DNA of 64,000 nt from Microglena sp. YARC (lineage: Eukaryota; Chlorophyta; Chlorophyceae; Chlamydomonadales; Chlamydomonadaceae): positions 36,695,981-36,759,980 of the forward strand of contig CM039464.1 in assembly GCA_022414725.1 (NCBI GenBank), given 5' to 3'. The position numbers were made by a program, and so were the translations under genes. This document shows positions 53,661-64,000 of the stretch, piece by piece; positions within the stretch are counted from its first letter, which is position 1; each line of letters starts with the position of its first letter. The notes under the pieces were generated by a model. The model saw only the letters and a list, made by a program, of their open reading frames with translations, was not told the origin of the DNA and made no database searches.

Positions 53661-56600
53661 CGAGAGGCAGATGTCCAATCGCATTGAATGATATTTTAAT
53701 AATATTATTTCTGACTACAACACACAGATATTATATATTTGATGCCGCCCTAATTTACACACACCAATCTTATCGGATTTGAGGCGATCCGCGGTATATA
53801 TGAAGGGAAGACATTGAACTATCGTTTGCTATCCTGTCATTTGATTCATCATGATATATATGATGCCCGGGCAGTTTGAACCCGGAGCCTAAGTTGCCAT
53901 TGTAATACAATACGATATGATGCGTTCGTTTAATATATATTATGATATCAACTCGACTTTGGCCAATATATGAATCTGTCGGGATCCAGCGTCTGACCCA
54001 GAAGAAGCTGGACGCGGTTATAAAATTTTGTTGCGTCTGAGGCAAGCAGAGCTGTAGGTCCTCCTGCGGTACCCTGATATACTTTCGACCTATAATTTTT
54101 TAGGGATCGGCGATATCACATGATATCATGTCGATCATATGATATCATATGATGCCGGCGGTCTGTACTAGGGTGGTAAAATTGGGCCTGGGGCCATCAC
54201 TATAATATGAATTAATTCATATGAATTTTGTATGATATAATATGATGTCATATTCGTCTTTGGTCAACATCATATGATCTTGCCGTTCCGTACCTATAAT
54301 CCTTGTTGTTGGTTTTGACACACCACGTCTCTCTGGCCTCTGTTCTTCACCTTTCCTCTTTAAATTTACATGGAGTGTGGGACCTTCGAAAGTTAAACCA
54401 GTTAAACGGGACACAAAGTGAAAAGGCCTGTTCTCCAACCATTTCCCCTCTTAATACAGCACCAAGTACGCGCACCTAGAGACGAAAGCTTTGGATTACA
54501 AGGAAGGAAGAATGCTATGTAAACCAAGTTCAAGTTCAAGGAAGGAAGAATGCGGTGTACCATCCTAGTTTAAGTTCTGTTCAACGTACCATCCTTGATG
54601 TCCTCAGCATGGCATGAGTGAGGTAAACTAGGTTTGCCTACTTATCTCATCAGAGACTCTACCTCCACATAGAGTTCGTACATGACTGGATTCGCGAACT
54701 TTTCCCACTACCTGCCGATGGCGGTAACTTGATAGGCGAAGCGACCCGCCGTCTTGGAATGACCAGTATGTCAATAAAGTGATTTCTCGGAAAAACCCGT
54801 TTTTTAAAAAGATTTAATTTCATGAGGTTATGATGTACTGACGAAGCCTGACTGAATACGAGATTGAAGTAGAACCTGATTTTTCCAAGCTGAGAGCAAA
54901 ATGACATCCTCCACATTATCTGATATAGCAATCCAGATACTGGAGCAGGTCGGCGGTTTAGTTTTATCCAGCATGTAACCGTATGAGCAATTGGAGTGAA
55001 CTACAGTATATTTTGATATAATGCTAAGAAATTGTTTGTTTTTGATACGCCAATTACAGTTTCCCTGGTAACGGTAATTACGACGAGCAGCAAAATTTGC
55101 TGGTGGAGCCATGGTACCTCGTCCAAAGCCCCCCCCTGGTTGTTCACCATGGGGGTAACGAAACAGAAACCAAGACTTTCCCGAAAGCAAACCTTCGAAT
55201 TTACTTGCCATACATCTTCAACATGAATCAGTCATAGGAATACCGGTGCATGAAGTACCGGTACACTATATTCACATTCTCCCAGCCCGCCCCCGGCCCC
55301 CCCCCCCACCCCCCCCCCCCCCCCCTACTCCCACCGAGACTTTGCCTGAATGCACAACCTCGAATACTGCTAATACATCGAAACAAATAGTCGTATTGAG
55401 GAGAACCAGTATGAAGGAGAGTACTAGACCCACTCTCAGATCCCCCCCCCCCCGAGCCCCTTGGCGTCCAACCGAATCTGTTGTTGCATGATGCCCCTGG
55501 CATGAATGCATGGCCCAGGTTAAAGAGCATGCCCTCGGGAATTACACTGCCCGCACCAAGGTTGTTCAGGGCGCTCCGTCCTTCCCGTAGCAGACACAAC
55601 GACGAAAGGTCGTTGCGCGTCGCAAACGCGCAGCTTCCGTGTGTTGCGTTGCGACGTAGACGCGAGCTTCAGTAGGTCGGTTGCGTCTCAATGTGAATAA
55701 ACATACGTCTCACGTAGCGTCTCGAATGCGTCTTCACCGCGGCTCACTGCGGTTCACCATGCGTCTGCCAGAGTGTGCACCGGGGCACGCTAGTTGATAG
55801 CCAAACTGAACTAATCCGGCCTCAAATTTTAAATGCGCCAAGCCTGGCTTCGTCGCAGCTTTGACCCAAATGCATTCGATTTTGTTGTGCATGATGGAAT
55901 CCGTTGCGAATAGTGCAGATTAGTAGAGCGAATGCCGACCACTGGCTCGCCGCACTCTATTCCAAATGCATCGAATAGTATTTTAATAATCATTATATTG
56001 ACTAACCAGTATTATATCATTTAGTTGCACCCTAATTAACCCTAAATTTATGATTTGAGGCGCGATCCCGCGATACAAATTCATGAAGGAACGAAAATAT
56101 GATAATCGTTTGATATCTTGTCCATTATGATCATATGATCATTCATATGATGCCGCAGTTTGACGAGGCTTAAAGTTGCATTTACATGACAATACCATAT
56201 GATGCAGTTCGTTTAATATCATATGAATATCATACTCGAGCCACACATCATATGATATTGTTCGGTCCAAGCCGTTGACCAGAAGGAGCTGGACGCGGGT
56301 TATAAAATTTGTTGCGTCTGAGCCAGCAGAGCTGTAGGTCCTCCTGCCGGTTACCCTGATATATTACGACCAAATGTAGGGATCGGCGATAATTGCAATA
56401 TATCATGTCATCAATATGATATCAGAATGGCGGCGGTCTGACTAGGTAAAATTGGCTGGGGCAATCATATAATATGACATTATTCATATGAATTTCTTGT
56501 AATGATATAATGTATGATGTCATATTCCGTCTTTGCTCAAATTTCATATTGATTTGCGCCCAGTTCCCTACTAATAATCACTTGTTGTTGTTTTAGAGCC

Positions 56601-59600
56601 ACACCACACGTCTCTCAGGCTCTGTCCTTCACCTTTTTCTCTTTAAATTTACATGGAGTGTGGGAACCTTCGAAAGTTAAACCCAGTTAACGGGAACAGT
56701 GAAAAGGTTCCTGTTCTCCAACCATTTCCTCCTTAATACAGCACAAAGGTACGCGGCCCTAGAGACAAACAGCTTGGGATTACAAGGAAGGAAGAATGCT
56801 CATGTAACCAACGTATCAAAGTTCAAGAAGGAAGAATGCGGTGTACATCCTAGTTAAGTTCTGTTCAGTTACCATCTGGGATGTCTCAGCATGGGATGAG
56901 TGAGGTAAACTAGTTTGCCTACTAATCTATCAGAGACCTACCTCCATAGAGGGTTCTCGTGACTATGACTGGATTACGGAACTTTCTCCCCACTACCTTG
57001 CGGGCTGATAACTGATAGCGAAAGCGACCGCCTCCCTTGGAATGACCGAGTATGTCAACTAAGTGATTCTGGAACCGTTAAAGATTAATATTCATGAGGT
57101 TTATTGGATGTTACTGAACGAAGACCTGACTGAATACGAGAGGAAGTATTAGAACCATTTTCCAAGCTGATGAGCAAAATGACTTCCTCCACATTATCTG
57201 TATGCAATCCAAACTGGAGCAAGGTCGAGCGGTTTAGTTTATCCATGCATGTACCGGTATGAGCAGATTGGAACAAGTATATTTTGATAATAATGCTAAG
57301 AAATGTTTGTTTTGATAACCAATACATTCCCTGGAAGGTTAATTACGACGAGCAGGCAGCAAAATTGCTGGCTGGAGCCATGAACCTCGTCCAAGGCCCC
57401 CCTGTTGTGTTCACCATGGGGTAACGAAACAGGACGAAAAAAGACTTCCGAATGCCAACCCTCGAATACTTGCCATACATTTCAAATGAATCAGTCATAT
57501 GGATACCGGTGCATGAAATAGCTACGTAAACACTATATTCACTTCAGCAGCCCGCCCCCCCCCCCCCCCCCCCCCCCCCCTACTCCCACCGAGACTTGCC
57601 TGAATGCACTACCTCGAATACTTGCTATACATCGGAAACAAAATAAGTCGTATTGAAAACCAGTAGAATAAGGACAGTACTAGACCCACTTCTCAGATCC
57701 CCCCCCCCCCCCGAGCCCCTTGGCGTCCAACCGAATCTGTTTGTTGCATGATGCGCCCTGCATGATGCTATGGCCCAGGTTAAAGAGATTCCCTCGGGAA
57801 TTGCACTGCCGCACCAAGGTTGTTCAGGGCGCTGCGTCCTCCGTAAGCAGACACAACGACGAAGGGTCCGTTGCGTCGCAAACGCAGCTTCCGTGTGTTG
57901 GTTTGGCGACGTAGACGCAGCTTCAGTAGGTCGGTTGCGTCTCAATTGAATAACATAACGTCTCACTACGTCTCAGTGCGTCTCACCCGCGGCTCACTGC
58001 GGTCACATGCTCTGGCCAGAGTTCACCGGGCTACGCAGTTTATAGTCCAACTGAACTATCGGCCTCAATTTTAAATGCGCCAAGCCTGGCTCGTCGCAGC
58101 TTTGACCCAAATGCATTCGATTTGTTGTGCATGATGGATCCGTTGCGAATGTGGCAGATGTAGAGGGAATGCCGACCACCTGGCTCGCCGCACTCTGTCC
58201 AAATGCATTCGAATATATATTAATAATAATTTATATTGACTACCAGTATTATATCATTTGTTGCAACCCTAATTACACCCTAATTTATCGGATTTGAGGC
58301 GATCCCGACGGTAAATACAATATGAAGGGAACGAAAATATGATATCGTTTGATATCTTGTCATTATGATCATATGATATTCATATGAATGCCGCAGTTTG
58401 ACGAGGCTAAAGTTGCCATTTACATACAATACCATATGAATGCAGTTCGTTTAATATTCATATGATATGCATACTCGACTTTGCCCACATCATATGATAT
58501 GTCGGTCCAAGCCGTTGACCAGAAGGAAGCTGGACGGGCGGGTTATAAAATTTGTTTGCGTCTGAGGCAGCAGAGCTGTAGGTCCTCCTGCGGTACCCTG
58601 ATATATTTCGACCTATAATTAGGGATCGGCGATATCACATGATATCATGTCATCAATATGATATCATATGATGCCGGCGGGTCTGACTAGGTAAAATTGG
58701 GCCTGGGGCATCATATTATATGACATTAATTCATATGAATTTTGTATGATATTACATTACATTACATTACATTACATTGCATGTTAAAGTCTACTTGACA
58801 CCGCGAGGGTGTATGAGACTCTGTGCTTTAACACAAAAGAAAAGCACCCACACAAGCCCAACAAAACCCATTACATCAGGGGTGTGTCGAGGACAACACA
58901 AACCAAACTCCCAAACACGCGTTTTGGTGGCGTAGGTATTAAACCCCTTAGAGCCGGACCAGATCATCCAACCACTTACAGTGGCGGAGGTAAGAAGCTA
59001 ACAAATGAGAAGTCACAAGAAGAAGAAAAAAAGGGATGAATAATTACGGTGCCACTCAAGCAGTCCAGGGCTTCCTGTCTTGCTCTTCTACAAGTAGAAA
59101 GATAGTCGGCAATAGGTTGCTAGGCCCAAAAAGACTTAGTGCCATTTTCCATTCATAAAGGTTCTGAATGTGGAATCCGCAGAATTCCACATTCCATAGA
59201 TACGGTTAAGATTATCTTGCATCATAGGGCGGTATCCTCATCCGGACATGCCTATAAATACTCTCGTAAACAGCTTCTGGTAGCGGAGGCGAATATCATT
59301 ATAAAAAGGGCACTCAAACATATGCATTTCATCCTCAGGTTTTTGGAAGCCCACACATTTGACAGTGTCTCATTGAGCGAGGGAAATGTGTGCTCTATGC
59401 ACCACCCTCATTCTTTCCTGTGGTTCAGCCAATGGGAACCGCCCATTCTAAACTGTGCTATAGAACGAATCTGATCCTGCTTATGTAGAGGCGGATGTAA
59501 AGGGAAATCAAGCACATTCTCATCATTGCTGTTGCTGCGAACCATTTTTTGTATTCGGAGGCGTTTAAAGCCAACTCTTCTTCTCATCAGGGATGTCTCT

Positions 59601-59899
59601 AACTTGCATTGGTGTCACTTGTTTTTGTACTTAAACCTCCATGACTCAAAACTTCAGACATAATACCTCGACATCGACAGCCTCCAAAATGTTGATGTTT
59701 TTACTGGATCCTAGCTTGTGGAGAGCACAACGCAAGTCATGAACCCAGCCAGTGTTGGAGTCAAAAGAGTCCTCAAGAGCATTCTAATGAGATCCTCAGG
59801 TTCTTTTATGTATGGTCTTGTTCCAGAAGCGCAAAGCTTGTTTAAGCCAAGCAAAACACAACGGGTTCTAGCCAGCTCTTCCATGATAATATTAGATGT

Positions 59900-60830
59900 A
59901 GTAGATGGCAACACCCAACATTTGTTTAAGTATACCTCTATGCCATTTCTCACAAGCATGGTCATTTGAGATAAGTGTGTTGTTCAGAATAGAAGGAGCC
60001 CACACCTCACAGCCAAAACTCAGGATAGGTTGTACAAGAGAATCAAACAGGTGGGTGAGAATATCTAATATTGTATATCTCCTAGTATGGCATCGCCTAC
60101 GGAGCATGTGGTGTGCCTTTTGGGCCTTAGTGAGCATCCTAGAAAAAGGCAAGCTTTTGCACGATTGCTTGAGTCACCCATCCACAAAGAGGGATCCCAA
60201 GTAGATAAAAGATAACTTTGTAGAAAGTTGTGCTCCCATCATAGACAAATTTGTAATCAGGATCCATGACGGGCCTCAATCACAGAATTGCTTTGTTGAA
60301 AACGACAATCTCAGTTTTCTTTATATTCACAGCCATCTTAGTAGCCTCACAGAAATCTCTCAGACAGTCAAGCATCGCTTGATATCTGCCGGGGATTCTG
60401 CCATTATGCATTATAGCTAGGTCATCAGCATAAAGTAACAGTTGCCAGAATCTTTCCCCTAAGGCTCAGCCCCTACATTTGGGAGCTTGGATTGGAGGAA
60501 CGATTCAATTCCTATCAATGTAACAGACCGAATAGGAGTGGGGATAGGGGGTCTCCTTGTTTACTCCTACAAGATGGAAAGGAGGATCGCATATGTCCCC
60601 ATGGTAGGCGAACTTGGGAAAACAACATGAATATACATGGACTTCAGAATACTGAGATAGGGGTCCTTGACTCCTAGCCTTGCTAAGCAATCCCATAGCA
60701 AGTCTCTGTTGACCCAATCATAAGCCTTCTTGAAATCAACAAAAGCAACAAGGAGTGGTTTTTTCTTTTCTCTATATTTATCTACAATATGGTTAAGAAT
60801 GAATGATGCATCTGCAGTACCCCTACATAT
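59900..60830 (-). pseudogene. LINE reverse transcriptase, frameshifted
   Basis: Would copy the element's RNA at a nicked target site. Visible parts are the palm aspartate block, the QGDPLSPLLF block and the YADD box with LLYADDLAIMHNG context, then RMLTKAQKAHHMLRRRCH and the FDSLVQPILSFGCEVWAPSI segment. The parts lie in at least three frames with in-frame stops (for example after MGTYAILLSIL). In this form it encodes no working enzyme. The damage may be real decay or read error. Confidence 0.85.
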
Positions 60831-60876
60831 AATACGATGTCATATGCATTAAGAATGAATGATGCATCTGCAGTAT
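60791..60876. repeat. duplicated 28-bp stretch at the LINE 5' junction
   Basis: TTAAGAATGAATGATGCATC followed by TGCAGTA occurs at about 60791 and again at about 60848, separated by a macro-repeat-like fragment (AATACGATGTCATATG). It marks a complex junction between truncated LINE and satellite. Confidence 0.65.
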
Positions 60877-63124
60877 CCGCCTACCTATTAATATGATGTC
60901 ATATTCGTGTCTTTGGTCAACATCATATGATTTTGCCGTTTTCCCTACCTAATAATCCTTGTTGTTGGTTTTTGCACACCACGCTCTCTCTGGCCTCTGT
61001 CCTTCACCTTTCTCTTTAATTTACATGGAGGTGTGGGACCTTCGAAAGTTAAAAAACCAGTTTAACGGGAACAAAGTGAAAAGGTCCTGTTCTCCAACCA
61101 TTTCCCCTCTTAATACAGCACCAAGTACGCGCCCTAGAGACGAAAGCTTTGGATTACAAGGAAGGAAGAATGCTATGTAACCAAGTTCAAGTTCAAGGAA
61201 GGAAGAATGCGGTGTACCATCCTAGTTTAAGTTCTAGTTTCAAGTACCATCCTTGGATGTCTCAGCATGGATGAGTGAGGTAAACTATTGTTTGCCTCTT
61301 ATCTCATCAGAGACCTACCTCCATAGACGGTTCGTGACAATGACTGGATTCCGGCAACTTTCTACCCACTACCTGCCGATGGCTGATAACTGATCAGGCG
61401 AAAGCGACCGCGCGTCCCTTTGGAATGACCGAGTAATGTCAACTAAGTGATTCTGGAACCGTTAAAGATTAATACTCATGAGGTTATTGGATGTACTGAC
61501 GAAAGCCTGACTGAATACGAGATGGAAGTATTAGAACGCTGATTTTCAAGCTGAGAGCTAAAATGATTCCTCCACATTATCTGAATATGCAATCCAGAAC
61601 TGGGAGCAAGGTCGAGCGGTTTAGTTTTATCCATGCATGTATCGGTATGAGCAGATTGGAACCAGTATATTTTGATAATAATGCTAAGAAAATTGTTTGT
61701 TTTTGATACCAATTATCTATTTCGCCTGGTAAGGTAATTACGACGAGCAGTCAATTGCTGGCTGGAGGCCATGTAACCTCGTCCAAGCCCCCTGTGTGTG
61801 TTCACCATGGGGGTACGAAACACGGACAACAAGACTTTCCCGAATGCACAACCCTCGAATCTTGCCATACATTTCAAATGAAGTCAGTCATATGGAATAC
61901 CGGTGCATGAAAGTACGGTAACACACTATATTCACTCTCAGCCCGCCCCCCCCCCCCCCCCCCCCTACTCCCACCGAGACTTGCCTGAATGCACAACCTT
62001 CGAATACTTGCTATACATCGGAAACAAATAAGTCGTATTGAAAACCAGTATAAGGAGTACTAGACCCACTCTCAGATCCCCCCCCCGAGCCCCTTGGCGT
62101 CCACCGAATCTGTTGTTGCATGATGCGCCTGCATGATGGCTATGGCCCAGGTTAAAAGATTCCCTCGGAATTACACTGCCGCACCAAGGTTGTTCAGGGC
62201 GCTGCGTCCTCCGTAGCAGACACAACGACGAAGGGTCCGTTGCGTCGCAAACGCAGTTGCTTCCGTGTGTTGGTTGGCGACGTAGACGCAGCTTCAAGTA
62301 GGTCGTTGCGTCTCAATTGAATAACATACGTCTCACTACGTCTCAGTGCGTCTCACCCCGCGGCTCACTGCGTCACATGCTCTGCAGAGTGTCACCGGGC
62401 TACGCAGTTTTAGTCCAAACTGAACTATCGGGCCTCAAATTTTTAAATGCGCCAAGCCTGGCTCGTGCAGCTTTGACCCAAATGCATTCGATTTGTTGTG
62501 CATGATGGATCCGTTTGCGAATGTGGCAGATGTAGAGCGACATGCCGACCACCTGGCTCGCCGCACTCTTGTCCCAAATGCATTCGAATATATATTAATA
62601 ATATTATATTGACTACCAGTTATTATATCATTTGTTGCACCCTAATTAACCCTAATTATCGGGATTTGAGGCGATGCCCGCGGTATAACAAATATGAAGG
62701 GAACGAAAATATGATATCGTTTGATATCTTGTCATTATGATCATATGATATCATATGATCGCCGGCAGGTTTGACGAGGCTAAAGTTTGCCATTTACAAT
62801 ACATACAATACCATATGATGCAGTTCGTTTAATATCATATGATATCATACTCGACTTTGGCCCACATCATATGATATGTCGGTCCAGCCGTTGACCAGAA
62901 GAGCTGGACGCGGGTTATAAAATTTGTTGCGTCTGAGGCAAGCAGAGCTGTAGGTCCTCCTGCGGTACCCTGATATATTTTCGACCTATAATTAGGGATC
63001 GGCGATATCACATGATATCATGTCATCACATATGATATCATCATGATGCCGGCGGTCTGACTAGGTAAAATTGGCCTGGGGCATCATATTATATGACATT
63101 AATTCATATGAATTTTGTATGATA

Positions 63125-64000
63125 TTACATTACATTACATTACATTACATTGCATGTTAAAGTCTACTTGACACCAATGGCGAGGGTGTTATAGACTCTG
63201 TGCTTTAAACAAAAGAAAAAGCACGCCACAAAGCAAAAACCCATTAATCAGGGGTGTGTCGAGGACAAAACAAACCAAACTCCCAACCACGTTTGGTGGC
63301 GTAGGTATTAAACCCCTAGAGCCGGACCCAGATCTCAACCACTTACAGTGGCGGAGGTAAGAAGCTAACAAATGAGAAGTCACAAGAAGAAGAAAAAAAG
63401 GGATGATAAATTACGGTGCCACTAAGCAGTCCAGGGCTTCCTGTCTTGCTCTTCTACAAGTAGAAAGATAGTCGGCTAGGTTGCTCCAAAAAGACTAGTG
63501 CCATTTCCATTCATAAAGGTTCTGAATGTGGAATCGGCAGAATTCCACATTCCATACGGTTAAGTTGGTATCCTCATGGACATGCCTATAAATATCTGTA
63601 AACAGCTTCTGGTAGCGGAGGCGAAATATCATTATAAAAAGGGCACTCAAAACATATGCATTTCATCTCAGGTTTTTGGAACCCACACATTTGACAGTGT
63701 CTCATTGAGCGAGGGATGTGTGCTCTATCCACCACCCTCATTCTTTTCTGTGTCAGCATGGGAACCCATTTAAACTGTGCTATAGAAGAATCTGATTCCT
63801 GCTTATGTAAGGCGATGTAAAGGGAATCAAGCGCATTCTCATCATTGCTGTTGGCTGCGAACCATTTTTTGGTATCGGAGGCGTTTAAAGCAACTCTTCT
63901 TCTCATCAGGGATTGTCTCTAACTGCATTGGTGTCACTTGGGTACTTAAACTCCATGACTCAAAAAACTTCAGACATAATACCTTCGAACATCGACAGCC
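63125..64000 (-). mobile_element. second copy of the LINE 3' part (continues past window)
   Basis: The same (TGTAA)n tail and the same 3' sequence as 58751 onward begin at the identical point of the next unit, after TTGTATGATAT. The minus-strand frame near 63586-63906 shows a zinc-knuckle-like HCQMCGFQKPEMKCICFECP. The window ends within the element. Differences from the first copy are mostly indels. Confidence 0.85.
63586..63906 (-). pseudogene. LINE C-terminal zinc-knuckle region
   Basis: About 106 open codons ending near the LINE 3' end. CQMCG then CICFECPFY resembles the CxxC...H...C knuckle at the C-terminus of many non-LTR polyproteins, with a Cys where His is usual. Upstream residues (WFAANSNDENALDSLYIAL) are not recognised. 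Confidence 0.6.

Larger units (their letters stand above)
58751..60890 (-). mobile_element. 5'-truncated LINE (non-LTR retrotransposon)
   Basis: The element runs on the minus strand and interrupts a macro-repeat unit. Reverse-transcriptase landmarks in order are GTADASFILNHIVDKYREKK and FVDFKKAYDWVNRDLLW (catalytic Asp block, near 60700-60745), QGDPLSPLLFG (60535-60562) and YADD (60421-60432). They are followed by a C-terminal region (near 59892-60152) containing LTHLFDSLVQPILSFGCEVW and a zinc-knuckle-like CQMCG...FECP tail (better preserved in the second copy). Several frameshifts and stops break it. The 3' end is a (TGTAA)n tail at 58751-58778. Endonuclease and ORF1 are absent, and the 5' end is truncated inside the RT domain. 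LINE assignment is firm; the clade is not determined. Confidence 0.85.
39080..63125. repeat. tandem array of about 2.2 kb macro-repeat units
   Basis: The anchor GAGCCCCCTTGGCGTCCAAC (or its shorter form) recurs near 39105, 41320, 43544, 45754, 47967, 50192, 55454, 57714 and 62088. Spacing is 2.21-2.26 kb except across the gap and the LINE insertion. Each unit holds two poly-C tracts, a GCGTCTCA-rich stretch, two 20-bp palindromes ATCATATGATATCATATGAT about 277 bp apart in related half-repeats, a CAAGTTCAAG stretch and a GTGAGGTA/TACCTCAC inverted repeat. The first five units are nearly identical. No frame survives intact in all copies, so the unit appears non-coding. Satellite, subtelomeric or centromeric repeat are possible, as is a non-autonomous element family. 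Confidence 0.9.

Noticed and set aside
52425..53782. Very long open frames across the middle of the array
   Set aside because: They consist almost entirely of the 1000 undetermined bases and have no meaning.

Overview
The window looks like gene-poor, repeat-laden nuclear DNA of a green-lineage eukaryote, most likely a green alga; I cannot name the species. Supporting signs are: a papain-like cysteine protease with a C-terminal granulin-like exon (an RD21-type fusion known from plants and green algae), spread over about a dozen short GT-AG exons; an H2B-like histone gene followed by a histone-type 3' stem-loop; plant-type TTTAGGG-like short repeats; and a LINE-type retrotransposon. Nothing looks bacterial, and most open frames are low-complexity repeats read as protein.

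Layout. (1) 1-8720: two direct copies of a 2.88 kb repeat block (1-2880 and 5741-8720) flank a 2.86 kb stretch of other repeats. The second copy differs mainly by single-base indels. (2) 8883-9314 (minus): a frameshifted H2B with its 3' stem-loop. (3) 9315-12660: no recognisable gene. (4) 12660-15850: GT-rich minisatellite, possible remnants of the end of the protease gene, and a 0.77 kb tandem duplication carrying a dispersed repeat. (5) 15961-33675 (minus): the protease gene. Prepeptide, I29 prodomain, catalytic Cys, His and Asn, and the start of a granulin domain can be followed through 12 exons. Nearly every exon has full or partial tandem copies beside it, and the introns are filled with minisatellites. 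(6) 34000-39080: intergenic repeats, including a diverged duplicated module with a CCICG-type plus-strand fragment. (7) 39080-64000: an array of about 2.2 kb macro-repeat units rich in 20-bp ATATGATATC palindromes and poly-C tracts. It is interrupted by a 1000-N gap and carries a 5'-truncated LINE that occurs at the same point in two units.

The most unusual signal is the exon-by-exon local duplication in the protease gene. It includes three consecutive prodomain exons with good splice sites and identical intron phases, which look like mutually exclusive alternative exons. Base quality is a real concern: H2B, exons 10-12, repeat copy B and the flanks of the gap all carry single-base indels typical of uncorrected long reads, so frameshifts here do not prove pseudogenes.
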